A stretch of DNA of 64,000 nt from Yponomeuta sedellus (Eukaryota; Arthropoda; Insecta; Lepidoptera; Yponomeutidae). The stretch spans positions 11,457,473-11,521,472 of the forward strand of contig OW203724.1 in the NCBI GenBank assembly GCA_934045075.1, written 5' to 3'. Both the position numbers and the translations under genes were made by a program. The notes below the pieces were generated by a model. It was not told the origin of the DNA. It was given only the letters and a program-made list of their open reading frames with translations, and did no database searches. Below, in pieces: positions 1-10,214 of this stretch (its first letter is position 1; the number at the start of each line of letters is the position of its first letter).

Positions 1-725
1 ATGTGAGTAGACGAAAGTACTGGTCTTTGAAAAGATGATGAAATGACTTGAGTGTAAAATAAAGAATAGAGGCGAAAGACTGGAACAAGTAAAAGAATTT
101 GTCTAATTGAGGGGCCTATTTACGAGCGATGGAAAGTGTGAAGGTGCTATAGAAAGAAGAGTAAAAGCGGGAAATTGTGTAAACGGTGCCTTGCACTCCA
201 TTGTGGGCAGCCGAAACATCTCCAAAAGAGCTAGATTGGCTATTCATAATGGTGTGCTGGTCCCAACACTTATGTATGGTAGCGAGACTTGGGTGTCGCA
301 AAAGAAGCAAGAAAGTAGCACTGGATCTATAGGGAACAAACGGAATAAATGCAGTAGAAATGAGGTCCTTGAGAAATATATGTAGTGTTAATTTGAATGA
401 CAGGATACGCAATATTCTGATTAGAGAACGTTGTGGACTGAAAGAGGATGTGACTAGAATTGAGAAAGGAATGTTGCGTTGGTTTGGACATGTGGAGAGG
501 ATGAAGGAAGAAAGATTGATGAAACTAATATATACTGCGAATGTGAGTGGAAGGGCTGACATACCAAATAGGGGATGTATTAGCAAAGGGGAAGATAAAA
601 AGTACCCGGAACCGGCGTGCGTTCATGCAACGCCTTATGAACGTTGATGAAGCGAAGGTGATCTCTCAGGATCGTGGCAAGTGGCAGTCCCTGGTCTCTG
701 CCTACCCCTCTGGGATACAGGCGTA
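1..725 (+). pseudogene. Degenerate 3' end of an RTE-type non-LTR retrotransposon
   Basis: Two frames (about 107-385 and 360-647) read like the C-terminal part of the reverse transcriptase polyprotein common in insect RTE-type repeats. It begins with a segment like LVPTLMYGSETW, then WFGHVERMKEER, and near 650-725 a frame ending in DRGKWQSL. The reading frame is broken several times and the upstream RT core is absent or off the window. It is a dead 5'-truncated copy, not a host gene. Family assignment is from remembered motifs. Confidence 0.75.
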
Positions 726-778
726 AGGCATACATAGTAGTATATGTATGTATGTACGTAATAGAACATTTTCATTTT

Positions 779-890
779 CATTTGTATAGTGGGAATCGAA
801 CCTACGACTGGTCTGGTAGTCGAGCGCGCTAGACAAACGAAGTAGTCAAACTTAGGGTCGCATATCGTCGGCGCTCGTCACAGAGTAATT
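779..890 (-). repeat. tRNA-derived SINE fragment
   Basis: On the minus strand this stretch has a B-box-like GGTTCGATTCC followed by a short loop, preceded by a region resembling a tRNA D-arm. It sits directly upstream of the first WD40 exon. It is too degenerate to be a tRNA gene and is read as a SINE head. Confidence 0.45.
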
Positions 891-941
891 CTCGACTAAC
901 CAAGTAAAAAATAATCGAACCAAAAAGTCGTTTCTTCGCAG

Positions 942-3900
942 CCTCTCTCATGGTCGCGCTAGAGAACGGCAAGATCCAGTGCTGGTCAGACCATCCGAAC
1001 GGCGGAATCCAAGGCTCTTTCCAGGTTATATTAAAATATAATTATGAATCAAAGCAACCTCAAGCCGAGGAGTTGTCAAACAACACAGTGTTGAGCGGCC
1101 CACAGTGTTCACACTGTGTTGGATTAGCTTAGGTTAAGATGAATATCCTAACGTTTCTGATGTGTCATATAATATATGTGGTAGCTACCTATACATTTGA
1201 CAGTGCGGCTAAGAAAAGTAAAATAATAATCAACGGAAATCGACTCAGTGGTGACCAAGGATGTTTTAGCCATTCTTGGTGGTAACTTACCTACATAATG
1301 GAGGCGCAAGAGCCCACTACTTAATTTGTCCACTGTATGTACGGGCACACCTACACCTACCTATTTTGACACTTCGGAAACGTTAAAATGGATAAAATAA
1401 AGAGAATCGTTACATAGTAAGAGGTTTTGGTTAGGTTTGGTTTTGCTCAACAACCGGGGATTAGTGACAAAATATTTGTTTATACGCTGTAGGGCGTCCA
1501 CACAGCCGGCGACTACGTGGCGTCCTTCGCGACGGACGTCAACAACGACTATCTGTTCACCGGGACTACCGTTGGCTACGTCAAGGTGTGGCTCATGGCT
1601 AACTACATGCTGGACAAAGAGGTATAAAAGAGTTTAAAGCCGTCGAAAGAAATCCCACCAAATTATAGTTGGTTATTTGCCTCTATTTCGTAGTCTACTA
1701 AGCAATGGTCATACCAATGGTATAATCAGCACAAATTAATATTAAGATGGACAGACAGGCGAGACAAACCAGTTATAGATTTAGGAAGTCTGAATGGTCT
1801 TATTACCGGTAATAAGACCATTCAGACTTCCTAAATCTATAACTGGTTTGTCTCGCCCGAAGTCCATCTTAATAATGTCAATTGAATAATAATTGCGGTA
1901 CCTACTAACATCTCTCCATTGTACAACTATTCAACTCGCCCTCCAGCAGTGGACGAATAGGCTCAATCCGCTATTTGACACGTATCAAATTTGACGCGAT
2001 AAATGAATATTTCCTATAGTATTTAACGTAAGGAACCGAAATATATTGATTTTACTAAGTAAGTATGCAGGATGGCTGCAAAATTTGCAAAGTAAAAAAA
2101 AATATTCTCGTTTAAGTCGTAACGGCGAAAACGCTATCCGCCATCTTCAAACCATCCAAAGTATGTAAACAAACATCTTTCAGCCAGAGCCAGTGGACAA
2201 TCTTTTGGCAAGTTTGAGCCAAGGTTTTCGAATGTTGATTTCACTGGGTACACAAATCCACATATTCCTGGGGGTCTTTATTGACGTGTTTTCATTCTCG
2301 AACAATGCAATAATGATAATTGGTATATTTTGGATGTAAATCATTGTTGCGTCGTGGTTATTTCACTATGCTCAGAGATCACTTACAGAAAATTGAATGT
2401 CAAACTTTGTTTACAACTTTTTGGGCTTCAAACCACAGACAAAAATGACTGACCGCGTTTTGGGCTGTTTAGGAAAATGAAGTTTTAAAATATATTTTTA
2501 TGTTGCTTTTAGGTCCTCAAAAAATATACTAAAATATTTTTTGGTTTAATGGAAGAGTTATTTACCGTTTAAGACTTACTTGAAAAGAGAGTCAAATAGC
2601 GGATTCACACTGGTGCAGAGTCGAAGCGAAGCAAAGCGACGCGAAATAATTCGCCCCATTGACGCGCGAATGCGCGCGTCTGCGCGCATCGACGCGCTAA
2701 TTGGCTGATATCGACCTAATTATGATGCCCAATTAGCAGAAGTTCAAGAAGAGGACGCTGGCTGACGCGCTAACCCGGGCGACCTTGCAGGCGAAGACGC
2801 GCGCAGTCGCGCGTCGCTGAGCGTTTCCAAAATTTCGCAACACAAATTCGTACCGTATTAATAGAGATGAATTTAGAACATTTGAAAAACGTGACGAGTC
2901 GCGTCGCTTCGCTTCGCTACGACTCTGCGCCAGTGTGAATCACAGTGTGAGCCTAAGCGGGAAAAAACTCCACTCTGGCTGTAAATCATTTGCCATCTAT
3001 CCATATGATAAGATTGCCCATCAATAACTTTAATGATGATGATGTCAAATGATGTGCCTACCTTGGCTAAACGGGATTTAGAATAAGCAACCTTATTTCT
3101 ATTCTTACAGCCTTACTAATAAACTTGGCGTAAGTATTGTATAACTATGCAGTGTTTTGTCTCTTTTCTTCCAACTAAAAATTACATTCAAATGACGTGA
3201 ACAAAACGCTGTGTAATTATACCAGGCTTACACGGTGTTTATTAGAGCCCTAGTGTTTACGTTAAGGCGCTTAGGGGTGCTAACTAGCGCCACCAGTGGA
3301 ATAAAAATTATAACTTGTTTTATAATACATTTTTATCTAAAACTGAATATAAAAACTCTTAACTGTGATTACTATCTCTAGAACCTAGTCTAGTACCTAG
3401 GATCAACAATCTAGGACTTCACGCGGCCACTTTTAGCATAAATCGAAGTCCTAGGATATTTTTAAACTACATTCTAGGCTGTATGCACTAAAAATAGTTA
3501 TCACAGATATTAAGATTTCGCATGTTTACTTTTTGAAAAAAACGTATTATTAAACAAGTTATGATTTTTGCAAAGCGGTGGTAGCTCAGTGGGTAGGACC
3601 ATAGACTGGCAAGCTAGAGCCCCAGGTTCGATCCCGAGTGCGGGCATGTACCAATGACTTTGTTTAATTTCAAAGTTACGTACATTTGCGAATTTGTAGT
3701 AGCAATACCACACGCTAACGGTGAAGGAAAACATCGTGAGGAAACCCGCGGCTTGGTTGGCTCCGCACGTATTGACTAGTCTTTCCTGTGGGCTAGGCCG
3801 ACTAAGCTGTCAGGGATGTATAGGTGCTGGGCAAGCCTACACCAATATTAAAACCATGTCCCAGGCACTACAGCGTCGGAGTGGTCACTTCACCCATCTA

Positions 3901-6900
3901 GTGTGAGTGAAGATACCACTGGACGCTGTATAAATCATCTCATTGAGTACATGCAAAAAGGCCAATATTATTATTATATGATTTTTATTCCATAAGTGGT
4001 GCTGGTTAGCGCCCCTAGGTACCTTAAGAACGTCCCTATATAATTGTTTTAATTTTTGGACAATACATTATACTATCGAACATAGTATAATTATACTATC
4101 GAACATAGTATATTGACAAGCCAGTGTCTGAATGCCTATTTCTTTGAAACGCCGCCTTTTCGTTTGATTTGTAATTTTGTATTGTATTTGTTAATATAAA
4201 AGAGCACATTACATGTTGTAAATAAGGCCCCACAAAACCAATTACTTGGTTTGACTGTGGGAGCAGTCTCGTTTACAATAGTTTTACTAGATATTTTTAC
4301 TTTTACCAGATATTTTTTTTTCAATAACCTTTTTTACACAATATTTGCATACTAGCATTTTATTATAATAAGGATTGGACAAGGATTGTGGGGCCTACCC
4401 CCTCCCCCGTAGGTGCACGTGAACATGCCCCGGCTGCGGCTGCAGTTTCCCTTCACGTGGCGCGACCGCGTGGAGGGCCGCGCCAAGCGCTGCGCGCGCG
4501 ACCAGCCGCTGCCCGTGCTGCTTAACAGCTACCGGGCGCACCTGCGCTGCGTCACCACCATGGCGTACATTGACGACCAGAAGCTTCTGCTCAGGTATGG
4601 ACGCGAGTGTCGGTGGGCCCTCGTATCGTTGGGAGGCATAGGGGGCAAAAAATGACTGCTCTGCCAGTCTCCCCGTTCTTGGCAGGTGGTCACATTTGTG
4701 TGACCAATTTCCTGGGGTCATGGTTTTTTTTGCTACCTTCTTGCAGTCTGGTGACATTTAGCTACAATTTTGGCTTCATTGCCGTAGCGGACTTGCATAG
4801 GATAACCATAATAATATTACTGTAACTTGGCTGCGTCGCTTTCGACCAAGTAGATCTTTTGGTTAATACGTATTTTAGAAAAATAAAAATGTAAAATAAA
4901 AAGAGCACTTCCAGTACTTTTTATATACCTATATGTGCCTATTCAACTTTTTATAGTTTTAATGGTTGCTTAATTATAATAAGTCTACGATATCAGCGGG
5001 CGTTTGTGTGTGCTTGTTTCACAGCACAGCGCTTGCAGAAATTAAAGCTGTGCCAGTGGGTTGAATGACTGATTTTCTCTTCTTCTTTAGCTACGTACTT
5101 TAGCAATCAAAAACATATTTTCACACATAACGAAAACGCCCAATACAGTGGGAAACAGTTATCTACATAGGTACCTAATAGGGGTGGCTGGGCCGAGAAC
5201 AATAAAACAAAAAATTAAGTTCTATGAATCGGGGGCCTTGTAATTACGGTGAAAGTGGTCCGCAGCGGCAGTTCCGACTACAGCGTGCGCGTGTGGCGTC
5301 TGTCGGGCGAGTACCTGCAGACGCTGGGCGGCGTGGCGCCCTACTCGCTGGCCGCGCCGCGCCGCCCGCCCGATGTCCTCAAGGTCGCCAGCTCCACCAC
5401 TCTCAAGGTAGGTGCCAACTCGACGAGATCGCTGTGTGTCATGTGTGTGCGAATTAGAGAAGATTTTTTGTCATGTGTGTAATCGCTGTGTGTCATGTGT
5501 GTGCGAATTAGAGAAGATTTTTTTAGCGATAAAGATCGCTATAGCTTAAAGGCCCCAGTACACAATGGCCAGCGATGGGCCATGCTTTGCAATGCACAAC
5601 TGTTAAGCCCGCAGTACACAGTCGCCCATGCTGGCTCACTGCTCGCCATTGCCAATTGTAGGCCACGATCACTTGCTGTTCCCACAATGGCGCGTGGCTC
5701 ATTTCTGTCTGGCAAACCACTTGCGATGGACGTGGAAGTAGTTGCGGCCGCAGCTATTTTTTTATTTACTATTTATTTATTTCATTTATTTACAAGTATT
5801 ACAGAAGTTTTTTATAACAACAACGTTATTAAAAAAAATGGCGCAAAAGGCGCAAAATTACGGGCTCAGATTGATATAATATCAAAAAACTTGAAGGTCA
5901 ATTGACTGACCGATGGGCCACTGTGTAATCAAATCAGGGATGGGCCACGCTACGCCACGATCCTTTGAAGTGTGCCTTAAAAACCGACAACTGTCCGATT
6001 GCGCGCCACGATAGGCAATTGTCCGCCACTACACACCATTATCCCTGTACTCAATGGCGAGTGGCCCATCTCTGGCCAATGTGTACTGGGGCCTTTACCA
6101 CTCTCAAAGTGGACGTAAACTCTAACCTCGTCTACCGCACCGAGGAGGCCTAATTATCCGCAGCAAATCCTGTGCGCGTAATATAGGTAATTGCATCGTT
6201 CGTGTAGCCAGTACGTCTAATTACCATGCTGGAAGGTCGGGGGTCCGATTCACACTGGGGGCCGCCGTACACATGGCCTCAGTCTGGGGGCGGGGGTGCA
6301 TTACCATGTTTGTGATCTCTTTGCCTGGTCACCATAGCACAGGGTATCCTATTTTGAGACCTGCGCCTTGACTATGTAACTTTTACGAAGGTATACATCT
6401 GAGTGCGAAAGCGGATGTTAGGTACTTAGTTCTGCCGTATAACTATATGAGGCGTAATAAGTGGGTATTATACTCGTATATAGTGGATATCGCATTTCAG
6501 TGGATATCTGATACCTACGTGACAGTGATATTGAGTCACATAATTGTACGACAGAGCCAGATTAAATAAGGCGAAACAGACAAAGATTAAATAAGGCGGA
6601 ACTCGAATAGTTTCCTACTATCCGTTGTGAAGATCTAGTGTATGATGGCACTAGAATTTGGGTACTTTGCTGTGCCATCTAAGAACTTGTCACCAAGTTT
6701 CAACAAAGATCTCGTAAATACTAATCGAATAAGTACAAACTCAAACGGTCTACTGCTATCCGTTGAGGAGATCCCAAACACACCCTCCAGCGCTTTCATC
6801 AGACCATGCTCCCCAAGTTTAAACAAAGATCTCATCAATACCGATCAAATAAGACTCTCTAAAAGATTTTACTGTAAAAAACCAATCAAAAATATTTACT

Positions 6901-8684
6901 GTCAGATTTCGTTAAATACTCAGTAGAAACGCGCTACCGCTGCGCCACGGAGGTTCGTCAAATTATTGTGTATGTCCGTACGAGAAAGGTGTGGGCCCAC
7001 GGGTCGGTGTCGCGTTACACGCCGGGCCAGGTCGAAGTGGACGCGCTCCGTGACATCACCGAGCGGGAGCTGGCCGGCGAGCCCTACGGCGGCGCGCCGC
7101 CCGAGCCGCTGCTGGGACGCAGCTTCGCGCTGCCCGCGCGCCCCGAGCGGCAGGACCCCGTCGCGCTTGACCACACCCTGCCCACGGTGAGACTAGCCTT
7201 CACCGCTGCTTTCTACTGACTTGCAAACTCATTTATTCCATAACTCATAAACACAATAGGCGTGACGACAGTGTCAAATAATCAACGATTTTAGGATGTT
7301 AGGGGAAAGCACATAATATTAAAAGGATTTAAAACAATAATTTATTTCAAAAAAAAAAGCGATTGACTATATTTTCCATTAAATAAAAGATTATAATTGG
7401 TACTGCTTTCAGCCATTTTGACTGGCCTATTCCATGAAAGACTCTAATAAAGTAGTCTGTGGAAGATTTTACAAGGAAAAGACGTAGCTAACCACAGATT
7501 AAATAAAATGCCTCTAGAAGTGTTTTAGTGGAATAGAGTTTTTACAATCATTTGTCACGATAAAGCACTCGTCGAAATGCGTCGGAGGCAGTTTATTTTC
7601 TTTATCTATGGTTAGGTACATCTGTAAAAAGGCCATGTAAAAAAATATTAGGTACTTACTTAGGTTTAAATAATCGGTGGTTTACGTCTTGCCCTTTACC
7701 ACATAGGTACCTACTAGTTACACTTCCTGTAACGAGTGTTAAGGTTTCGTATGTTGTACCTATAATTAAGACTTGACCGTTAGCTTTAAAGGTCCTTTCT
7801 AAATAAGGCTTCTCGGCGTAGAATTCCATTGTCAATATATATAGTGATGATAGCAGAATAGATATTCGACGTTACGTCTACTAAACAATAGTATTAAAAA
7901 GGAGGAGTTTTCGCCCCGCTGGCTTTCCTTCACTATAAATACGGCCCGAAGGCAGCGGCTAACACTGTTGTGGATTGTTGCTGTATTTGATATTACTATT
8001 GTAAGGTCGTATACTAGGTACGTGCTTTCGTCTTGGTTACTATTTGACACTTCGGAATCGTGAAAAATTATAACCCGCTATTCACTATGTTGGGTTACCT
8101 ATCCATCTTACTTAACTTTTTAGTTGTGCTATGTGCATTTGACAGCTGGAGTAGCTTTAAAAGTAAAAATCGTCGTCACCTAACCATCCGAGTGGATACT
8201 TACTATCCCCTCGGATGAGTGATCCCGTTCCGTGATAGAAACAGGGATAGTCATCCTGGATAATATGATGTCGTGAGTCACTCGTTTTGTGGCATTTTGA
8301 TGCATTTTGATTCTGAAATACCCACAACTCAAGCCATCGTACTGTCCAGGCTGCTCACCTTTCACAGAACTATCACCTGTTTTGAGTTAGATTAACTGCA
8401 AAGTTTACCGTTCACGGCTTTTGATATTTAAAACGCGTCATCGTACTACCCAGGCAGGACAGGTCGGGACGTCACAATTGGTGTGGTTATTAGCGAGTTG
8501 CCGGCAGATCCCGCTGTACGCGCACCTGCGCCTGGCGTCGACGCAGCCGCTGCGGCGGCCGGCCACGCCCGAGCTGGTGCGCCGCACGCGGCTGCAGCGC
8601 GGGCGCGGCCGCGGCCCAGCACGCCGGGCGCACTTTGACCGCGCCGGCGACCGCTCGCGCGCCAGTCTGCCCAGGGCCGACTGA
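942..8684 (+). CDS. WD40-repeat protein, WDR49/WDR64/WDY-like (5' partial)
   Basis: Six exons join in phase: 942-1024, 1493-1621, 4413-4594, 5266-5407, 6989-7186 and 8508-8684 (stop TGA at 8682-8684), about 300 residues. WD signatures are visible: [13 protein letters not shown] in exon 2, and [14 protein letters not shown] assembled across the exon 3/4 junction, where AG plus C restores the Ser codon. The non-WD C-terminal part (SSTTLK, then IPLYAHLRL) recalls the insect 'WD repeat protein on Y chromosome' and vertebrate WDR49/WDR64 family, proteins of motile-cilium or testis context. Upstream exons lie off the window because exon 942 starts in phase 2. The acceptor before 6989 is pyrimidine-poor, so that exon edge is the least certain. 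The frame-0 stop at 8684 may not be the true end; see 8686-9271. Confidence is high for WD40 and moderate for the subfamily. Confidence 0.82.
1739..1875. repeat. Long near-perfect palindrome
   Basis: Positions 1758-1807 are the exact reverse complement of 1808-1857 (50-bp arms, no spacer, centred on ACCGGT). Imperfect pairing continues outward to about 1741 and 1873. It lies in the WD40 intron after exon 1621 and contains no gene. Confidence 0.9.
2602..2941. mobile_element. MITE with about 42-bp terminal inverted repeats
   Basis: The left end beginning GATTCACACTGG and the right end finishing CCAGTGTGAATC are inverted copies over about 42 bp, with a few substitutions. The interior is GC-rich, with repeated GCGAAGC and GACGCGC motifs, and holds no ORF. 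It lies in the same WD40 intron. No clear target duplication was found. Confidence 0.75.
3260..4040. mobile_element. Foldback MITE, copy 1 (split by a SINE)
   Basis: The ends around GGTGCTAACTAGCGCCACCA (from about 3278) and GGTGCTGGTTAGCGCC (to about 4016) are inverted copies. The interior arms around CTAGGATC and CTAGGAC also fold back. A second copy of the family is at 22366-22691. The right half is interrupted by the SINE at 3570-3977. Confidence 0.7.
3570..3977 (+). mobile_element. tRNA-derived SINE (Metulj-like body) inside the foldback MITE
   Basis: The head contains an A-box-like TAGCTCAGTGGG and a B box GGTTCGATCCC. The body includes TTGTAGTAGCAATACCA and ACGGTGAAGGAAAACATCGT. The SINE is bracketed by ATGATTTTT on both sides (about 3561-3569 and 3978-3986), a 9-bp target duplication. 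The same body occurs at 20250 and 25985. The name Metulj is a remembered resemblance and was not checked. Confidence 0.75.
5428..5535. repeat. 54-bp tandem duplication after WD40 exon 4
   Basis: The segment starting ATCGCTGTGTGTCATGTGTG at 5428 recurs at 5482, a period of 54 bp. It follows the splice donor at 5407 by 20 bp and abuts the TA-flanked MITE. Confidence 0.8.
5549..6095. mobile_element. TA-flanked MITE, short member of the 43 kb element family
   Basis: The ends AAGGCCCCAGTACACAATGG and its inverted partner ending GTGTACTGGGGCCTT are flanked by TA on both sides. Sub-terminal copies of GCAGTACACA occur inside. The interior matches, in reverse orientation, the flanks of the larger element at 43079-46645, including the stretch around GTAGGCCACGATCACTTG. 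That stretch corresponds to the uninterrupted site into which a P-like element inserted in the other copy. It has no transposase ORF and lies in a WD40 intron. Confidence 0.8.
6205..6375 (+). repeat. SINE, copy 1 of a two-copy family
   Basis: The body ATGGCCTCAGTCTGGG, then CTTTGCCTGGTCACCATAGC and ACAGGGTATCCTA, is shared with the minus-strand copy at 62640-62825. The degenerate B-box-like GGTCCGATTC suggests a tRNA origin. The next 300 bases (6376-6640) show nothing recognisable. Confidence 0.6.
6640..6870. repeat. Direct repeat of an about 120-bp module
   Basis: The sequence CCAAGTTTCAACAAAGATCT near 6693 recurs as CCAAGTTTAAACAAAGATCT near 6814. Both copies are followed by a similar AATAC..ATCAAATAAG-type segment. 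The open frame over it is repetitive and resembles no gene known to me. It lies just upstream of WD40 exon 5. Confidence 0.5.
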
Positions 8685-8685
8685 C

Positions 8686-9271
8686 GCCGACGTTCACCTT
8701 CTGTGACTACCCGGTGAGTCGTGCCACGATTTTTTTTAACAGTCGTAGCTCATAAAACATGGAATGCCCCCATCTAGGCCAAACAGCTCTTCCTTCCTTT
8801 CTATTCCTTCGTCTAATTGTAAAATGACATTGCAAACGAAAACGTCAGGATTCGGTGCAAAAGGCCTTAGGTTTGTGGGTGTGGCCGCCGATTTTAGAAC
8901 AAGTTCAGAAACTGAGAATCATTTGAGTCTCTTCCTTAGACGGACTGCACTATAACAACCGCACGAAGTCCCATCAGCAACTGTACGCAGTCGCTATATT
9001 CAACTGAATGCATTTGTCTGCAGTCAGATGTGACTTCACGCAGTTATATTATATCGAGCGCGCGGTCGTTGCAATGCAGTCAGACTGATGGCAGCCTTAG
9101 CCAAAGTTAATGCTTTGTGCCATGTTTTTCTTTGCGAACTTTTAACGTTAACCCTTTCAGCTAGCGTCATGTAACTATAATTTTACTTTATTTCAGAAAA
9201 AGCTGATTATCTACGTTACAAGAACATGGTTGAAAGACGAAGCAATGAAACACAGTTGTATTCAGAATGAC
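8686..9271 (+). other. Candidate out-of-frame 3' end of the WD40 gene
   Basis: Just after the frame-0 stop, another frame reads [11 protein letters not shown] up to a strong donor (CCG then GTGAGT at 8712). At 9197, after TTTATTTCAG, a frame reads KADYLRYKNMVERRSN and stops at 9269-9271. These look like a genuine C-terminus, but they are out of frame with exon 8508-8684 and with each other by one base each. Either the gene ends at 8684 and these are remnants, or the assembly (or allele) has single-base errors in a GC-rich tract and an A run. Confidence 0.4.
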
Positions 9272-9977
9272 CTTTGTTGTACTGTTCAAAGTGTAATTGT
9301 GGGAATGATTTTAATTCTTTGCGTTTCTCATATCATTTGGTGACATATTAGTTTATTAATAATCTGTTAATTTGTAACCTTGGTATTAACGGTCGTCAAT
9401 TTTCTACAAGCCTGCAATCTACAATCTTGCAAAATTATAATTTATTGCTGTTCTACGGCCGTTTTGGCAGTTAGCTCAACATAAAAACTCTTTTCATCCC
9501 ACCATCTCGGAAAGAGTATTTTTAATCTTCAATATCTGAGTGGAAAAGCCGTTTTTATTCTCTAGAGCATAAAGTAAATTGAATTTAGAACATCGTGTGC
9601 ACTAAGTTTGTGAATTAAAAAAGTGTACCTATGTTGTGATTGTAAACGTTTTTTTTTGCATTTAGTCATTTCCTCGCTGAGGTGGAATGAAAAGTTACGT
9701 GTTGCACTCGAGTGCAAAGATTTTTCACCTCGTGGTCTTTTGATTCCCTCGCTAACGCTCAGGATTCTAATTTTGAGTCACTCGCTGCGGTCGTGATTCA
9801 ATTTTAGAATCCTTCGCTTGCTCGGTCATCAAAATTGAACACGCGGTTAAAAAGCAACTTTGCACTCTTGTATAACAAATAACTATTACAATATTAAAGA
9901 CATATAATTGAATATATGAGCCAGGTCAAGGAACATAAAGTATAATAATCATGAATCTAAAATAAAAAATGTTAAAG
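9272..9977. other. Intergenic, repeat-like, no gene seen
   Basis: This is AT-rich DNA between the tail-to-tail WD40 and SART1 genes. Around 9670-9850 it contains GC-richer segments with TCGCTGAGG, CTCGCTGCGG and CTTCGCTTGCTCGG motifs, resembling a degraded MITE. No coding signal was found. Confidence 0.5.
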
Positions 9978-10125
9978 CGCCTTTTCACGATCTTAGTACG
10001 CTCTGATAGGGACCAACGAACGAGTGACCAAATCCTATTGTGTACACTGGCTATTTTAGGGCACTCGGATAACGACAGCCATCCGAGCTATGTCCGAGCG
10101 TATTAAGATCGTAAAATGATTTTTT
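9978..10125. mobile_element. Short MITE
   Basis: TTTTCACGATCTTAGTACGC near the left end and GCGTATTAAGATCGTAAAA near the right end are inverted copies with small differences, about 150 bp end to end. It lies just downstream of the SART1 stop codon and may fall within its 3' UTR. Confidence 0.6.
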
Positions 10126-10214
10126 TTTCGTATTGTCGATGTATTGTTTACATGTAGTCAATGTTAACCTAGAATATAGTTTCAACGGCTTTCCATGCCT
10201 AGGTTGTAAGTTTA

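Noticed and set aside
5224..5265. Upstream extension of WD40 exon 4 (KVVR before SGSSDYS)
   Set aside because: The CGCAG acceptor at 5265 restores the Ser codon and the canonical [13 protein letters not shown]; the extension would break the phase.
6095..6153. Extra WD40 exon reading [10 protein letters not shown]
   Set aside because: It resembles the end of exon 4 but has no donor and ends in a stop; exon 4 joins to exon 6989 in phase 0 without it.
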